A DNA stretch of 57,142 nucleotides from Bradyrhizobium embrapense (GTDB lineage: Bacteria; Pseudomonadota; Alphaproteobacteria; Rhizobiales; Xanthobacteraceae), in NCBI RefSeq assembly GCF_001189235.2, contig NZ_LFIP02000018.1, positions 1-57,142 of the forward strand. The letters are read 5' to 3'. Made by a program: the position numbers and the translations under genes. A model generated the notes under the pieces. That model saw only the letters and a list, made by a program, of their open reading frames with translations, made no database searches and was not told the origin of the DNA. The stretch's first letter is position 1, and every line of letters starts with the position of its first letter. Below, in pieces: positions 1-8,074 of this stretch.

Positions 1-292
1 TGGCGACATTGTCATCATCGACAACCTCGGCAGTCACAAAGGCAAGACCGTCCGTCGCGCCATCCGCGCCGCCGGCGCAAAGTTGTTCTTCTTGCCGCCC
101 TACAGCCCGGATCTCAATCCGATCGAGCAGGTCTTCGCCAAGCTCAAGACCTTGCTCCGAAAAGCTGCCGAGCGAACCGTCGAAGCAACCTGGATGCGCA
201 TCGGCGCTCTACTCAACTGCTTCACGCCCCAGGAATGCGCCAACTACATCGCAAACGCCGGATACGCTTCAACATGAACCAATCATGCTCTA
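1..292 (+). mobile_element. IS630-family insertion sequence, right end (partial)
   Basis: This is the 3' part of an IS630/Tc1-type element cut by the window edge. The transposase ends at 277, and its stop codon overlaps a terminal inverted repeat of about 14 bases (277-290) followed by the TA at 291-292, the target dinucleotide such elements duplicate. Read inward on the minus strand, the end is TAGAGCATGATTGGTT. It matches the outer end of the IS at 56845 (TAGAGCGTGATCGTTTT) at most positions, so the two edges probably carry opposite ends of the same or sister elements in the same orientation. The junction also forms the stop codon of the neighbouring aminotransferase gene. Confidence 0.85.
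2..277 (+). CDS. IS630-family transposase, C-terminal part
   Basis: This is the C-terminal 91 residues of a DDE transposase that would cut and paste its own element at TA dinucleotides. The open frame runs in from outside the window, so no start is visible. It shows the second catalytic aspartate in IDNLGSHKG and the third acidic residue in PYSPDLNPIEQ, the hallmark of the IS630/Tc1/mariner superfamily. The C-terminus is intact with a TGA stop overlapping the terminal repeat. Whether the element is active depends on the part outside the window. Confidence 0.9.
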   Translation, partial: GDIVIIDNLGSHKGKTVRRAIRAAGAKLFFLPPYSPDLNPIEQVFAKLKTLLRKAAERTVEATWMRIGALLNCFTPQECANYIANAGYAST

Positions 293-1423
293 GGCGGCCT
301 TGCGATAAAATCGGGCAATTTCAGTGGTTATGTACGTTACCTGTTCACGCAGCAACGTGGGATATACGGGCAAACAGAGCCCATGTTCATAACCGTAGGT
401 CGAATTCGGATAGTCGGCATCCCGCAACGAAGGAGATGAATCTTTATCCGCGAAGTACGATGCGAAACAAGGCTGCTTGTGCATTGGATAAAAGAAACTA
501 CGCGACTGCACTTGGCAGGCTTCTAAGTGGGCCATCAAAGCACGCGCACGAGTGGCGACTAACACGCACCTAAATGGAACATGCGTTCCGTGGGGCGCGG
601 GACCGAGTAACCGAACCTCATCGATGTCCTTCAAATCTGCCTCATACCAAGCGTGAATTGCGCGTTTGCGACGGATGATTTCGTCAAGCTTGTCCAGTTG
701 GACGAGCCCAATCGCCGCCTGCACGTCGGTAATCCGGAAATTATACCCAATTGCTGGATGCTCAAAAGTTCCTGCGGTAAATCTGCCCTGGTTTCGAAAA
801 TAACGTAAGCGGTCGTACGTCGGTTCGTCTTTGCAAACAACGAAACCGCCTTCCCCAGTTGTTATGGTCTTGTCTGCAAAAAAAGAGAAACATCCGACAT
901 CGCCAATGCCACCTACATGTCGCTCGCGGTGGGAGACGCCGATGCCTTGAGCCGCGTCCTCGACGACACAGATATTATGATGCCGGGCAAACGCGACGAT
1001 GGATGTCATGTCGCACGCGGCTCCGTACAGGTGTACAGGCATGATCGCGCGCGTAGAGCCGCTTACCAGGCTCTGAGCGTGAGTTAAGTCAATCTGAAAC
1101 GTCTCCGGCTCAACGTCGACGAAAATAGGAGTTGCCCCAAGGAGAATCACTGCATTTGCAGATCCGATAAATGTGATGTCGGGAACCAATACTTCATCAC
1201 CTGGACCGATACCAATCGCCATCATAGCTAGTGACAACGCCAATGTTCCGTTTGGCGCGAACACTCCAAAGGGCACTCCAATCAGAGTTCGCAAGCGTTC
1301 AGAGAACTGGGTGCAGTTTGGCCCTTCTGTTATCCAGTTAGAAGTGATCGCGCTAGCCGCAGCCGCAGCTTCAGCCTGCCCTAACCAAGGGCAAACCTGA
1401 GGAATGGGGGTGAGAGCCGGCAT
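290..1423 (-). CDS. DegT/DnrJ/EryC1/StrS-family sugar aminotransferase
   Basis: This is a PLP-dependent aminotransferase of about 377 residues that would aminate a nucleotide-linked keto-sugar for a surface polysaccharide. The PLP-binding lysine is about residue 185 in FSFFADKTITTGEGG, with VVEDAAQ near 155 and NGT near 58. The motif set resembles perosamine synthase and VioA-type 4-aminotransferases, but the substrate cannot be fixed from sequence. I start at the ATG just before PALTPIPQ; a GTG start at 1498 would add 25 residues, and neither has a good ribosome-binding site. The TAG stop lies exactly at the IS630 junction: TA is the IS target and G the first IS base. No other glycan genes are in view, so its cluster was either lost or is out of window. 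Composition is more A/T-rich than the core genes to the right. Confidence 0.85.
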   Translation of the reverse strand: MPALTPIPQVCPWLGQAEAAAAASAITSNWITEGPNCTQFSERLRTLIGVPFGVFAPNGTLALSLAMMAIGIGPGDEVLVPDITFIGSANAVILLGATPIFVDVEPETFQIDLTHAQSLVSGSTRAIMPVHLYGAACDMTSIVAFARHHNICVVEDAAQGIGVSHRERHVGGIGDVGCFSFFADKTITTGEGGFVVCKDEPTYDRLRYFRNQGRFTAGTFEHPAIGYNFRITDVQAAIGLVQLDKLDEIIRRKRAIHAWYEADLKDIDEVRLLGPAPHGTHVPFRCVLVATRARALMAHLEACQVQSRSFFYPMHKQPCFASYFADKDSSPSLRDADYPNSTYGYEHGLCLPVYPTLLREQVTYITTEIARFYRKAA

Positions 1424-1583
1424 CACAAAACTACAGCTTTGGAGCAATCGATCATACCAATGTTCATGTGGGTCCTCTGCCTCCTCATTGCGAGACACGC
1501 CGGAATTTGTGAGTTCAACCGGATAGGCCGCCTTCCTCCCAAGATTGGGTCGAAGGAAGCTGATCGGAACTACGCCATCAAAT

Positions 1584-3359
1584 TCAATTCGCAGCCACTG
1601 CGTGAAATTCGGGCCGAGCTTGGCTCATATGCCAATAGTGTTCAAAAACCGCGGTCTTTCCCAGCCTTTTTGCGTAGCTCAGGTCCTTATGACGAGCTAA
1701 ATCGCCTTGGGGGCCGACAAATACCACCGCGTCCTCTCTTGAGCTGATCAAAAATGCTACGCCGTAAGCTGTCTCGTTATCGCGGCTCATTGCGATCGGA
1801 TAGATGAAAGTTGTAAGTGCCGTTTCCACTTTGGAGTTTGCAATCGTTTGAAAAATACCTTCCCGGTCTGAAACCAACGTATGCAAGGCATCCGTTGGGT
1901 CTAAGAGATTGTTAGTTGCCGCGATTAAGCCAGCGGCTCCGCCAGAGATTCCTTTAGTCCAATTCAAAACGGCGCCAAGGTAACGAGGCGGATTAGCTAA
2001 CGTGACTTTGCCATAACCCGCAAACGTTAGCGCTAGTCCACCAGTGTCAGCCACCCACTTCCGTTGGACTATTGCAGTCTCGATGCTTCCGGTTCTTTCG
2101 ATCATTTGACCCGTTGGGGAGCGACCGATTGAGCGACTATCCGCTCGATCGAAATCGTCATAAAATGCTTGATAGCGTCGACTCTTGATCTCGGCATCGA
2201 AGACACGTCCTTTGAAGAGTGTGATTTGACCTATAGTCGAATTCCAGCTGCCGTTCGCGCCGCTTCCCAGCTTCGCTATCGTTAGTCCTTTTGGTACGAC
2301 GCACGCGGCAAACGTCGGTCGCTTGCCGTTTAGCGATGCGCTGATGCCCTCGGCGGCGATAACCAGACAGACCGAAAACCGCATAAGCGGAGGAATAACG
2401 CCCAGACGAATCTCGGTGGGCGTACCTTTAGAAACGACTTTTGCGTAAAGAATTCTCTCCCGCAACTGGATCTGAATACTGTTGTCGTCATTTCCGTACT
2501 CGTTCCACAGTGTAGCGTTCGCCACGGCCCTCGGAGCATCCGCAGTGATAACTAGGGAGCGTTCCGATAGAGAGAGATAATCAATCGATGTGGAAAGCGA
2601 AACATCATTGATTGCACGTGAAACAGCACAGAATGTAGATCGCCACGGTCGCTTCTCCAATTGGGGAAAGTTCAAATCGAGCGTGATATCAAATTTGGCC
2701 GCAGTTGTGACCTTTATAGCGAGAGTAGCATAGCCGCTTGACCTCGCCACTGCTTGAACCTGCACCCACCAATCTCTGTCGGTCTGTAGTTGTTGAACCG
2801 GTGCAATTGCCGAAACCGGATTCCCTGAAGCAGCTTCGCCGCCTTCTTCTACAATCAGCAACGAAACGCCCTTTAATATTGAGGGGTCTCCATCCGCCAG
2901 GCGAACCGAAATTGACCCGGTTAGAGTTTCACCTTGCCTAACTGGGAAGTGTTCAGTGGATCCAAGCGCTACGTAGAAATCTCCGCCATCAGCACCCCGC
3001 AGACGAATTGAGCCTCGACCCTCGGCATGTTTAATGAATTTTGCGGTGCAGTTTACAGGAAAAAGATCTGACGGCATCCGCCAGCCCGCCGGGTAATCTC
3101 CTGAGCGTGCATAATCGGCATCCTCCACGCCGTTTGTTGAAGCGTCTTCAATGATGATGCCCGCGGGGTCCCCGAAAACCTCATGCGAAAAGTAGCGCAA
3201 TTGACCGTTCAACGAACGCGCATGCTCGATTGCCGCATTTCGATCGAATAGGTTCAGATCTAACAATGGCGCGACATCGTTCGCCGCTGATGCGGGTGAG
3301 GACCGCGCTGTTGCAATCGCGATGGGCGTGGCCGCTAAAAAGGATCTACGAGAGAGCAT
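1584..3359 (-). CDS. Tat-exported protein of unknown function
   Basis: A 591-residue protein that I do not recognise. It opens with a twin-arginine signal, SRRSFLAATPIAIATA, followed by an AxA-type cleavage region near residue 25, so it is probably exported folded. The start chosen is the ATG directly before this signal; an ATG at 3452 would add 31 residues ahead of the Tat motif and is unlikely. The mature part is rich in beta-prone segments with alternating hydrophobic residues and no long helix or membrane span. It includes passages such as WNSTIGQITLFKGRVFD that look like the jelly-roll/laminin-G-like folds of carbohydrate-binding proteins. That resemblance is only an impression. It lies 160 bases upstream of the aminotransferase on the same strand in A/T-rich DNA, so a role in a transferred glycan locus is plausible. 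Confidence 0.6.
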   Translation of the reverse strand: MLSRRSFLAATPIAIATARSSPASAANDVAPLLDLNLFDRNAAIEHARSLNGQLRYFSHEVFGDPAGIIIEDASTNGVEDADYARSGDYPAGWRMPSDLFPVNCTAKFIKHAEGRGSIRLRGADGGDFYVALGSTEHFPVRQGETLTGSISVRLADGDPSILKGVSLLIVEEGGEAASGNPVSAIAPVQQLQTDRDWWVQVQAVARSSGYATLAIKVTTAAKFDITLDLNFPQLEKRPWRSTFCAVSRAINDVSLSTSIDYLSLSERSLVITADAPRAVANATLWNEYGNDDNSIQIQLRERILYAKVVSKGTPTEIRLGVIPPLMRFSVCLVIAAEGISASLNGKRPTFAACVVPKGLTIAKLGSGANGSWNSTIGQITLFKGRVFDAEIKSRRYQAFYDDFDRADSRSIGRSPTGQMIERTGSIETAIVQRKWVADTGGLALTFAGYGKVTLANPPRYLGAVLNWTKGISGGAAGLIAATNNLLDPTDALHTLVSDREGIFQTIANSKVETALTTFIYPIAMSRDNETAYGVAFLISSREDAVVFVGPQGDLARHKDLSYAKRLGKTAVFEHYWHMSQARPEFHAVAAN

Positions 3360-4248
3360 GGTGGATGCCTGCAAGAAAATCGTAAGCGAGAAAATCGTAG
3401 GTCTAAACTCATTCTTACCAAAGCCGCTGTGATCATGAATTAGCGTCTCCATGATTGCACGAACTTGGCGGAGTTTGGTAATTTTTCTGGTTTAGCCGGG
3501 TTTTAATGATTGTTACTCATGGAGTCGACGTCATTAGAGCAAGCTGGTTTGTTCGCCGGTAGTGATAAATCGGCAGCCACCTAAGGCAAGGCAAAAAACG
3601 CGAACCTTTGTCTCGTTGAACTTCCTTCATCGCATCTACACACTCGATCTCTTAGAGCGCCTCAAGCTTGTCGGGAGAAAGCGTGCGAAGGTCTGAGCGG
3701 TATCGTTCGCGCTCCTGCGCACCGAGCGCCCGCTCTATGTTGTCGTTCGGCTTGATCGAGGTTGGTTCGACTGACTGGACAATACTGCCAGAACCGATCG
3801 GAACTTGCGTTGTGTGTATGGGCTTCCTCTCGATTGGGCGACAAAAGGCATTTACCACGCTCCACCGACGGCTCAACGAATCGCGAGACTCCTATTGGTA
3901 GCGTGATCACGCCCGCCGGTGAACCACTCAAGCCTAGGATAGCGATCCCGACGATCTTTCCGGCTTGTCGACAGGTTGAGCTTATTGGTGCACTATTGGC
4001 ATATTGATCCGGCCCAAAGTAAAATTATTTGGTTGCAATTGCTTAGCAGCAGAATGTGATGCCCTCTTGGGCGCAGTTGTTCTTTGTTCAGCCGGCACCC
4101 GGCGGTTACTTTGCATGGGGTTGTTTTCGATATTTTGGTCGGAGCCGCAGCCGCCGGGCGCAATGGTTCCACTCTGGAAGGCGCATAGGCCTTCAAGGTC
4201 GTCCGGCCGTATCGGACCAGCAGAAGGTGGCTGCGATCAGAAAACGAA
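3360..4248. other. A/T-rich intergenic stretch with no convincing gene
   Basis: About 890 bases lie between the Tat-exported protein and the deacetylase terminator. Short open frames exist on both strands (for example 3668-3901 plus and 3652-3876 minus) but none has a usable start signal, conserved-looking motif or codon bias. Base composition is well below that of the DNA to the right. It is probably the decayed boundary of the left island. Confidence 0.5.
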
Positions 4249-4277
4249 GGCGCCCCCGGATCGGATCCGGGGGCGCC
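4249..4277 (-). terminator. Rho-independent terminator of the deacetylase gene
   Basis: A near-perfect palindrome (arms GGCGCCCCCGGATC and its complement) lies 32 bases beyond the deacetylase stop. On the minus strand it is followed by TTCGTTTTCTG, a moderately T-rich tail. It also marks where G/C-rich core DNA resumes. Confidence 0.75.
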
Positions 4278-4309
4278 TTGCGTTGGGCGTGTTGAATGCG
4301 TTCGCTGCG

Positions 4310-5371
4310 TTACTCGGCGACGGTCTGCACGACGTTGCCGATCGGCCGGCCCGTTGCGATCGGCTTCTCGGTCTTCGCCATCATCGCGTCGTATTCGGGC
4401 AGCGTCTCGATCTGGGTCTTGGCCTTCATCCAGACCACCTTGTAGCCGCCCGCCTTCAGCTTGCGCAGCAGCGTCGGCAGCGCCTGCGCGGTGTGCTTCT
4501 GCAGATCGTGCATCAGGATGATGCCCTTGTGCTCCTTGTCGAGCTTGGTCATCACGTTGTTGATCACCTCGTCCGAACTCTTCGACTTGAAGTCGTTGGA
4601 GTCGACGTCGACCGAGAACATCGCAATGTTGCGGCTGCCGAGATAGGCTGTGGTCGCCGGGGTGTGCGCTAGCGCCGGGAAGCGGAAGAACGGGGCGGGG
4701 TTGGCACCCAGCGCCAGCTTCACCGCGCTAAAACCCTTCTCGATCTCGTCCTTGGCCTGCTGCTCGGTGATCTTCTTGCTCGCCAGATGCGCATGCGACC
4801 AGGTGTGGGCGCCGATGGTGTGGCCGGCGGCGGCGACCTGCCGGAGGATGTCCGGGTGATAGGTGGTGTGCAGGCCGATCGGGAAGAACACCGCCTTGGT
4901 GCACTCGTCTGCCAGCGCCTTGAGCACGGCGGGCGTGGTCGGCCACGGACCGTCGTCGAAGGTCAGTACCACCTCATGGTCGGTCAGGAAGTCATACTGC
5001 TTGTACTGCAGGAAGCCGAAGCCCGGGCCGCCCGTGGTGTCGACCACGACGGTACGGCTGACGCCGAGCCCGTCGGGATTGGCGCATTTCGGCGCGGCTG
5101 CGACCGGAGCCGGCATCGGGGCCGGTGCGGGCGCCGCGGCAGGAGCCGCCGCCTGGGTGGCATCGGCGCGCTTCGACAGCGCGGCCGTCGTCTCGACATC
5201 GTCCTTGGCAGCCTGCTTTGCCGCCGCCGCGGGAAGCGGCTCGGCCTTCGCTGCTGCCGTTGTCTGCGGAGCAGCCGCGTCGGCACGCGGCGAGGAGGTC
5301 CAGAACCACACGCCGGCGATCACGATCGCCGCTACAACACTGGCCAGCATCAGGCCCAACGCACTACGCAT
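4310..5371 (-). CDS. Polysaccharide deacetylase (NodB-type, membrane-anchored or secreted)
   Basis: A 353-residue protein with an N-terminal hydrophobic helix (residues 4-24) acting as signal or anchor. A long Ala/Pro/Lys linker follows to about residue 95, then a carbohydrate esterase 4 (NodB homology) domain. The catalytic/metal aspartates are in TFDDG (139-140), the metal histidines in GAHTWSHAHL (189, 193), and RFPALAHTP is the third motif. Such enzymes remove acetyl groups from N-acetylglucosamine polymers such as peptidoglycan or exopolysaccharide in the periplasm. The ATG at 5371 is preferred over an upstream GTG (5407) because GAGAGAG lies just before it and the signal then starts at residue 1. 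It is a single-gene unit with its own terminator. It is not NodB itself, since there are no nod genes nearby and the linker is long. Confidence 0.9.
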   Translation of the reverse strand: MRSALGLMLASVVAAIVIAGVWFWTSSPRADAAAPQTTAAAKAEPLPAAAAKQAAKDDVETTAALSKRADATQAAAPAAAPAPAPMPAPVAAAPKCANPDGLGVSRTVVVDTTGGPGFGFLQYKQYDFLTDHEVVLTFDDGPWPTTPAVLKALADECTKAVFFPIGLHTTYHPDILRQVAAAGHTIGAHTWSHAHLASKKITEQQAKDEIEKGFSAVKLALGANPAPFFRFPALAHTPATTAYLGSRNIAMFSVDVDSNDFKSKSSDEVINNVMTKLDKEHKGIILMHDLQKHTAQALPTLLRKLKAGGYKVVWMKAKTQIETLPEYDAMMAKTEKPIATGRPIGNVVQTVAE

Positions 5372-5590
5372 CGCTACACACTCTCTCGAAACCCAAGGAT
5401 ACGCCACCGCCGTAACGAGCGATTAATGCCAACAAGGTCTTAACGCGATCCCAACAGGGCGCCGGAAGCGGAAGAAAAAGTGCGGTTTGCGCGTACGTGA
5501 TGACCATCACGGTCGGTCCGTGCGCTCCCGTGCAGGATCGGACCCGTCAAACGACGGGCCCGCCATTTGCGGTGCCGATGGGAGCCGATC

Positions 5591-5881
5591 ATGACCACCG
5601 TCTTTACGAGTGAGGTTCTTGGGTGTGGCGTTCGCAGTACCGGCCTCGCGTTGGCTTTTGCGGCCGGCGTTTCCGTGCTGTCGTCGACCGCGAGCTTTGC
5701 GTTCAGCGCCGAGGCGCAGCAGATGTGCTCGGGCGATGCGTTCCGCCTGTGCAGCGCGGAGATCCCGAACATCCCCAGGATCACCGCCTGCATGGTCAGG
5801 AATCGCTCCCAGCTGAGCAGCGGCTGCCGCGTGGTAATGGACCGCGATCTCGCCGCGCAGCGCAGGGCCGCCGCCGAGTGA
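5591..5881 (+). CDS. Small secreted four-cysteine protein
   Basis: A 96-residue protein with a signal peptide (hydrophobic run about 17-38, ending ASFAFSA). The mature part has the cysteine pattern C-x7-C-x12-C-x11-C, in MCSGDAFRLC, then ITAC, then LSSGC. This resembles the short cysteine-rich repeat first described in Golgi/FGF-receptor-like proteins, which also occurs as single copies in secreted rhizobial proteins; the family link is from memory. The ATG is preceded by GGGAG at a suitable distance, which decides it over an in-frame ATG at 5567. A paralogue with the same spacing follows 112 bases downstream. Function is unknown; periplasmic location with two disulfides is the likely state. 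Confidence 0.7.
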   Translation: MTTVFTSEVLGCGVRSTGLALAFAAGVSVLSSTASFAFSAEAQQMCSGDAFRLCSAEIPNIPRITACMVRNRSQLSSGCRVVMDRDLAAQRRAAAE

Positions 5882-5993
5882 TTTGCAGCGCATCGAATCG
5901 GGCGGAACCGGCCCGTTCGCGCCGCCGTTTCGAGCTTCTTCGCCGCGCTGAAAGCGCTATAACCGGCGTCGCATTCCTTAGAGGCTTTGAGAG

Positions 5994-6209
5994 ATGACCC
6001 GATTCCTGTTCGCCGTCGTTCCGCTGGTTCTGGTGACGTCGGCCGCCTCGGCACAGCAGCAGGGCCGCGATGCCTGCTCGCGCGACGCCTCGCGGTTCTG
6101 CCGCGCCCATCTCAGCGAGGGCGATCAGGTCGTGCTGGCCTGCCTGAAGGAGCATCGCAGCCGCCTCAGCAAGGCCTGCCAGCAGACGCTCACCGACAAC
6201 GGGCAGTAA
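5994..6209 (+). CDS. Small secreted four-cysteine protein, second copy
   Basis: A 71-residue protein with a clear signal peptide (residues 1-20, cleaved after ASA). The mature domain is about 50 residues with the pattern C-x7-C-x13-C-x11-C, in ACSRDASRFC, then VLAC, then LSKAC. It is a paralogue of the protein encoded just upstream, shorter and slightly differently spaced in the middle. The domain is essentially the whole mature protein, so it must act alone or as an oligomer. The stop lies 12 bases before the convergent MFS gene ends. Function unknown. Confidence 0.75.
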   Translation: MTRFLFAVVPLVLVTSAASAQQQGRDACSRDASRFCRAHLSEGDQVVLACLKEHRSRLSKACQQTLTDNGQ

Positions 6210-6220
6210 CGCGCGCTTCG

Positions 6221-7966
6221 TCACGTGCTGCTGCCCGCCGCGGTCGCCACCACCGGGATCACTTCCTTGGCGGCACGGTCCGGGGTCTCGTCCTTCCAGC
6301 GCACCGAGCCGAAGGGACGCTCCAGCATCCGGCGCACGCGAATCGGCTCGGCGCCGATGTGGAAGCCGGCCGCTTTCTGATGCAGCTCGCGCTCGATCTG
6401 GGTGGCGCGGTTGCGCTGGCGCAGGAAATCGAGCCAGGTCGGACAGTGATAGCGCTCGGTCCACAATTCGGGATCGGCGATGTCGCGCGCGATCGACCAG
6501 CCATAGGCGCCGTTGCGCTGGCGGCTGAGCTGCACGTCCTGCATCACATTGTGGAAGGCGCGGGCATTGTCCTGGGCCACCCGGTATTCGATCTCGACCA
6601 CCAGCGGCCCGCTGCGCCCGGTCAGTTGCAGCCGCACCTCGGGATCGGCCAGCATATCGGTCGCGTCCTCGTTGCGCGCGCCGACCGGCGGCATCCGGAG
6701 CCAGATGCCGAGCAGCGGCGATGCCAGCATCAGCCCGGCGGAGATCAACAGCGCCATCTCGACGCCGCCGAGGTCGGTGATGCGGCCCCAGCACCAGCTT
6801 CCGATCGCGATGCCGCCGGCGATCGAGGCCTGGAAGGCGGCCAGCGAGCGGCCGGCGACCCAGCGCGGCGCCGACAGCTGCACGCCGATATTGAACAGTG
6901 CGACCGCCAGCATCCACACCGCGCCGGCCACCACCAGCGCGGCAGCGGTGAGCACCGGCTGCTTGCTGACCGCAACCGCGGCGATTGCCGCGCCCATCGT
7001 CAACGCGCAGACGCGGATCGCGGCTTCGCCGCTGAGCCGGCTGCGGATCTCGCTGATGTTGAGCGCGCCGATCACCGCGCCCATGCCGAAGGCGCCGAGC
7101 ATGATGCCGTAGGTCTGGGCGCCGCCATGCAGCAGGTCGCGCGCCACCAGCGGCATCAGCGCCGAGACCGAGCCGCCGATGATGCCGGTCACCATGGTGC
7201 GGGTCAGCACGATCTTGATCGACGGCGAATTGGTGATGTAGCGCACGCCGGAGACGATGGCGCGGTTCAATCGTTCACGTGGCAAACGCGACGGCTCGCT
7301 GACGCGATTCCACAGGAACAGCACGACGAGCAGCGGCAGATACAGCACGGCGTTGGCGGCAAAGGCCGCCACGGCGCCGGCGGAGGCGACCACGATGCCG
7401 CCGATCGCGGGTCCAAAGCTGCGCGCGATGTTGTAGCTGATGCCGTTCAGCGCGACCGCGGCGGGCAGCGTCTCCGACGGCACCTGCTCGCTGACCGAGG
7501 ATTGCCAGGCCGGACCGAACAGCGCCATGCCGCTGCCGACCACGAAGCACAGCGCCAGCAGGATGTTCGGCGTCACCAGATTGAGCCAGGCCAGCACCGT
7601 CAGCGTGGTGGCGCCGGAGAGCGCGATCGCCAGCGACACCAGCGCGACGATGCGGCGGTCATGCATGTCGGCGATGGCGCCGGCCGGCATCGAGATCAGC
7701 ATGACAGGCAGCATCAGCGCGGTCTGCACCAGCGCCACCTTGTCCGCCTCCGCGGTCATCTGCGTCATCGCCCAGGCGGCGCCGACGCCCTGGATCAGGA
7801 TGCCGAGATTGGAGAGCAGGCTGGCGAGCCAGATTCGCCTGAAGATTGAATGCCGTAGTGGCGCAGTGATACTGTCGGATCGATCGCGCGGTTCGGTCAT
7901 ATCCGGTTCCGGTTGGCCTGCTATGGCTTGTTGAAATGGCTTGTCGAATGATTCCGGCTGCATCAC
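6221..7966 (-). CDS. MFS transporter of the MFS_3 (DHA3/secretion-effector) type
   Basis: A 581-residue inner-membrane protein with 12 predicted helices between about residues 45 and 425. The helices include IWLASLLSNLGILIQGVGAAW and the MFS loop motif in DMHDRRI. After them comes a soluble tail of about 130 residues (RSGPLVVEIEYRVA through SVRWKDETPD). This tail is characteristic of the bacterial MFS_3 family, which includes the enterobactin exporter EntS and many unassigned efflux proteins. The substrate is unknown and nothing adjacent suggests a siderophore. The start may instead be the ATG at 7900 (MTEPRDRSD). It is a single-gene unit, divergent from the hydrolase gene. Confidence 0.85.
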   Translation of the reverse strand: MMQPESFDKPFQQAIAGQPEPDMTEPRDRSDSITAPLRHSIFRRIWLASLLSNLGILIQGVGAAWAMTQMTAEADKVALVQTALMLPVMLISMPAGAIADMHDRRIVALVSLAIALSGATTLTVLAWLNLVTPNILLALCFVVGSGMALFGPAWQSSVSEQVPSETLPAAVALNGISYNIARSFGPAIGGIVVASAGAVAAFAANAVLYLPLLVVLFLWNRVSEPSRLPRERLNRAIVSGVRYITNSPSIKIVLTRTMVTGIIGGSVSALMPLVARDLLHGGAQTYGIMLGAFGMGAVIGALNISEIRSRLSGEAAIRVCALTMGAAIAAVAVSKQPVLTAAALVVAGAVWMLAVALFNIGVQLSAPRWVAGRSLAAFQASIAGGIAIGSWCWGRITDLGGVEMALLISAGLMLASPLLGIWLRMPPVGARNEDATDMLADPEVRLQLTGRSGPLVVEIEYRVAQDNARAFHNVMQDVQLSRQRNGAYGWSIARDIADPELWTERYHCPTWLDFLRQRNRATQIERELHQKAAGFHIGAEPIRVRRMLERPFGSVRWKDETPDRAAKEVIPVVATAAGSST

Positions 7967-8074
7967 TGATGCCCGCGAAATGCGTGTCCTGTCCAGCGAT
8001 TACGCCATCCTGGGCGGCGGTAGGACACAGCTAACGGACTGAAAGACCTGAGGAAGGTTTGGGGAAGGGCACCG

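Noticed and set aside
4310..5371. Deacetylase as the symbiotic nodB gene
   Set aside because: It has an anchor and a long linker, and no nodA, nodC or nod box is near; it belongs to the general polysaccharide deacetylases.
5987..7849. Long plus-strand frame across the MFS gene
   Set aside because: The translation is a His/Arg/Asp-rich sequence typical of the antisense of a high-GC gene; the minus strand encodes a clear transporter.
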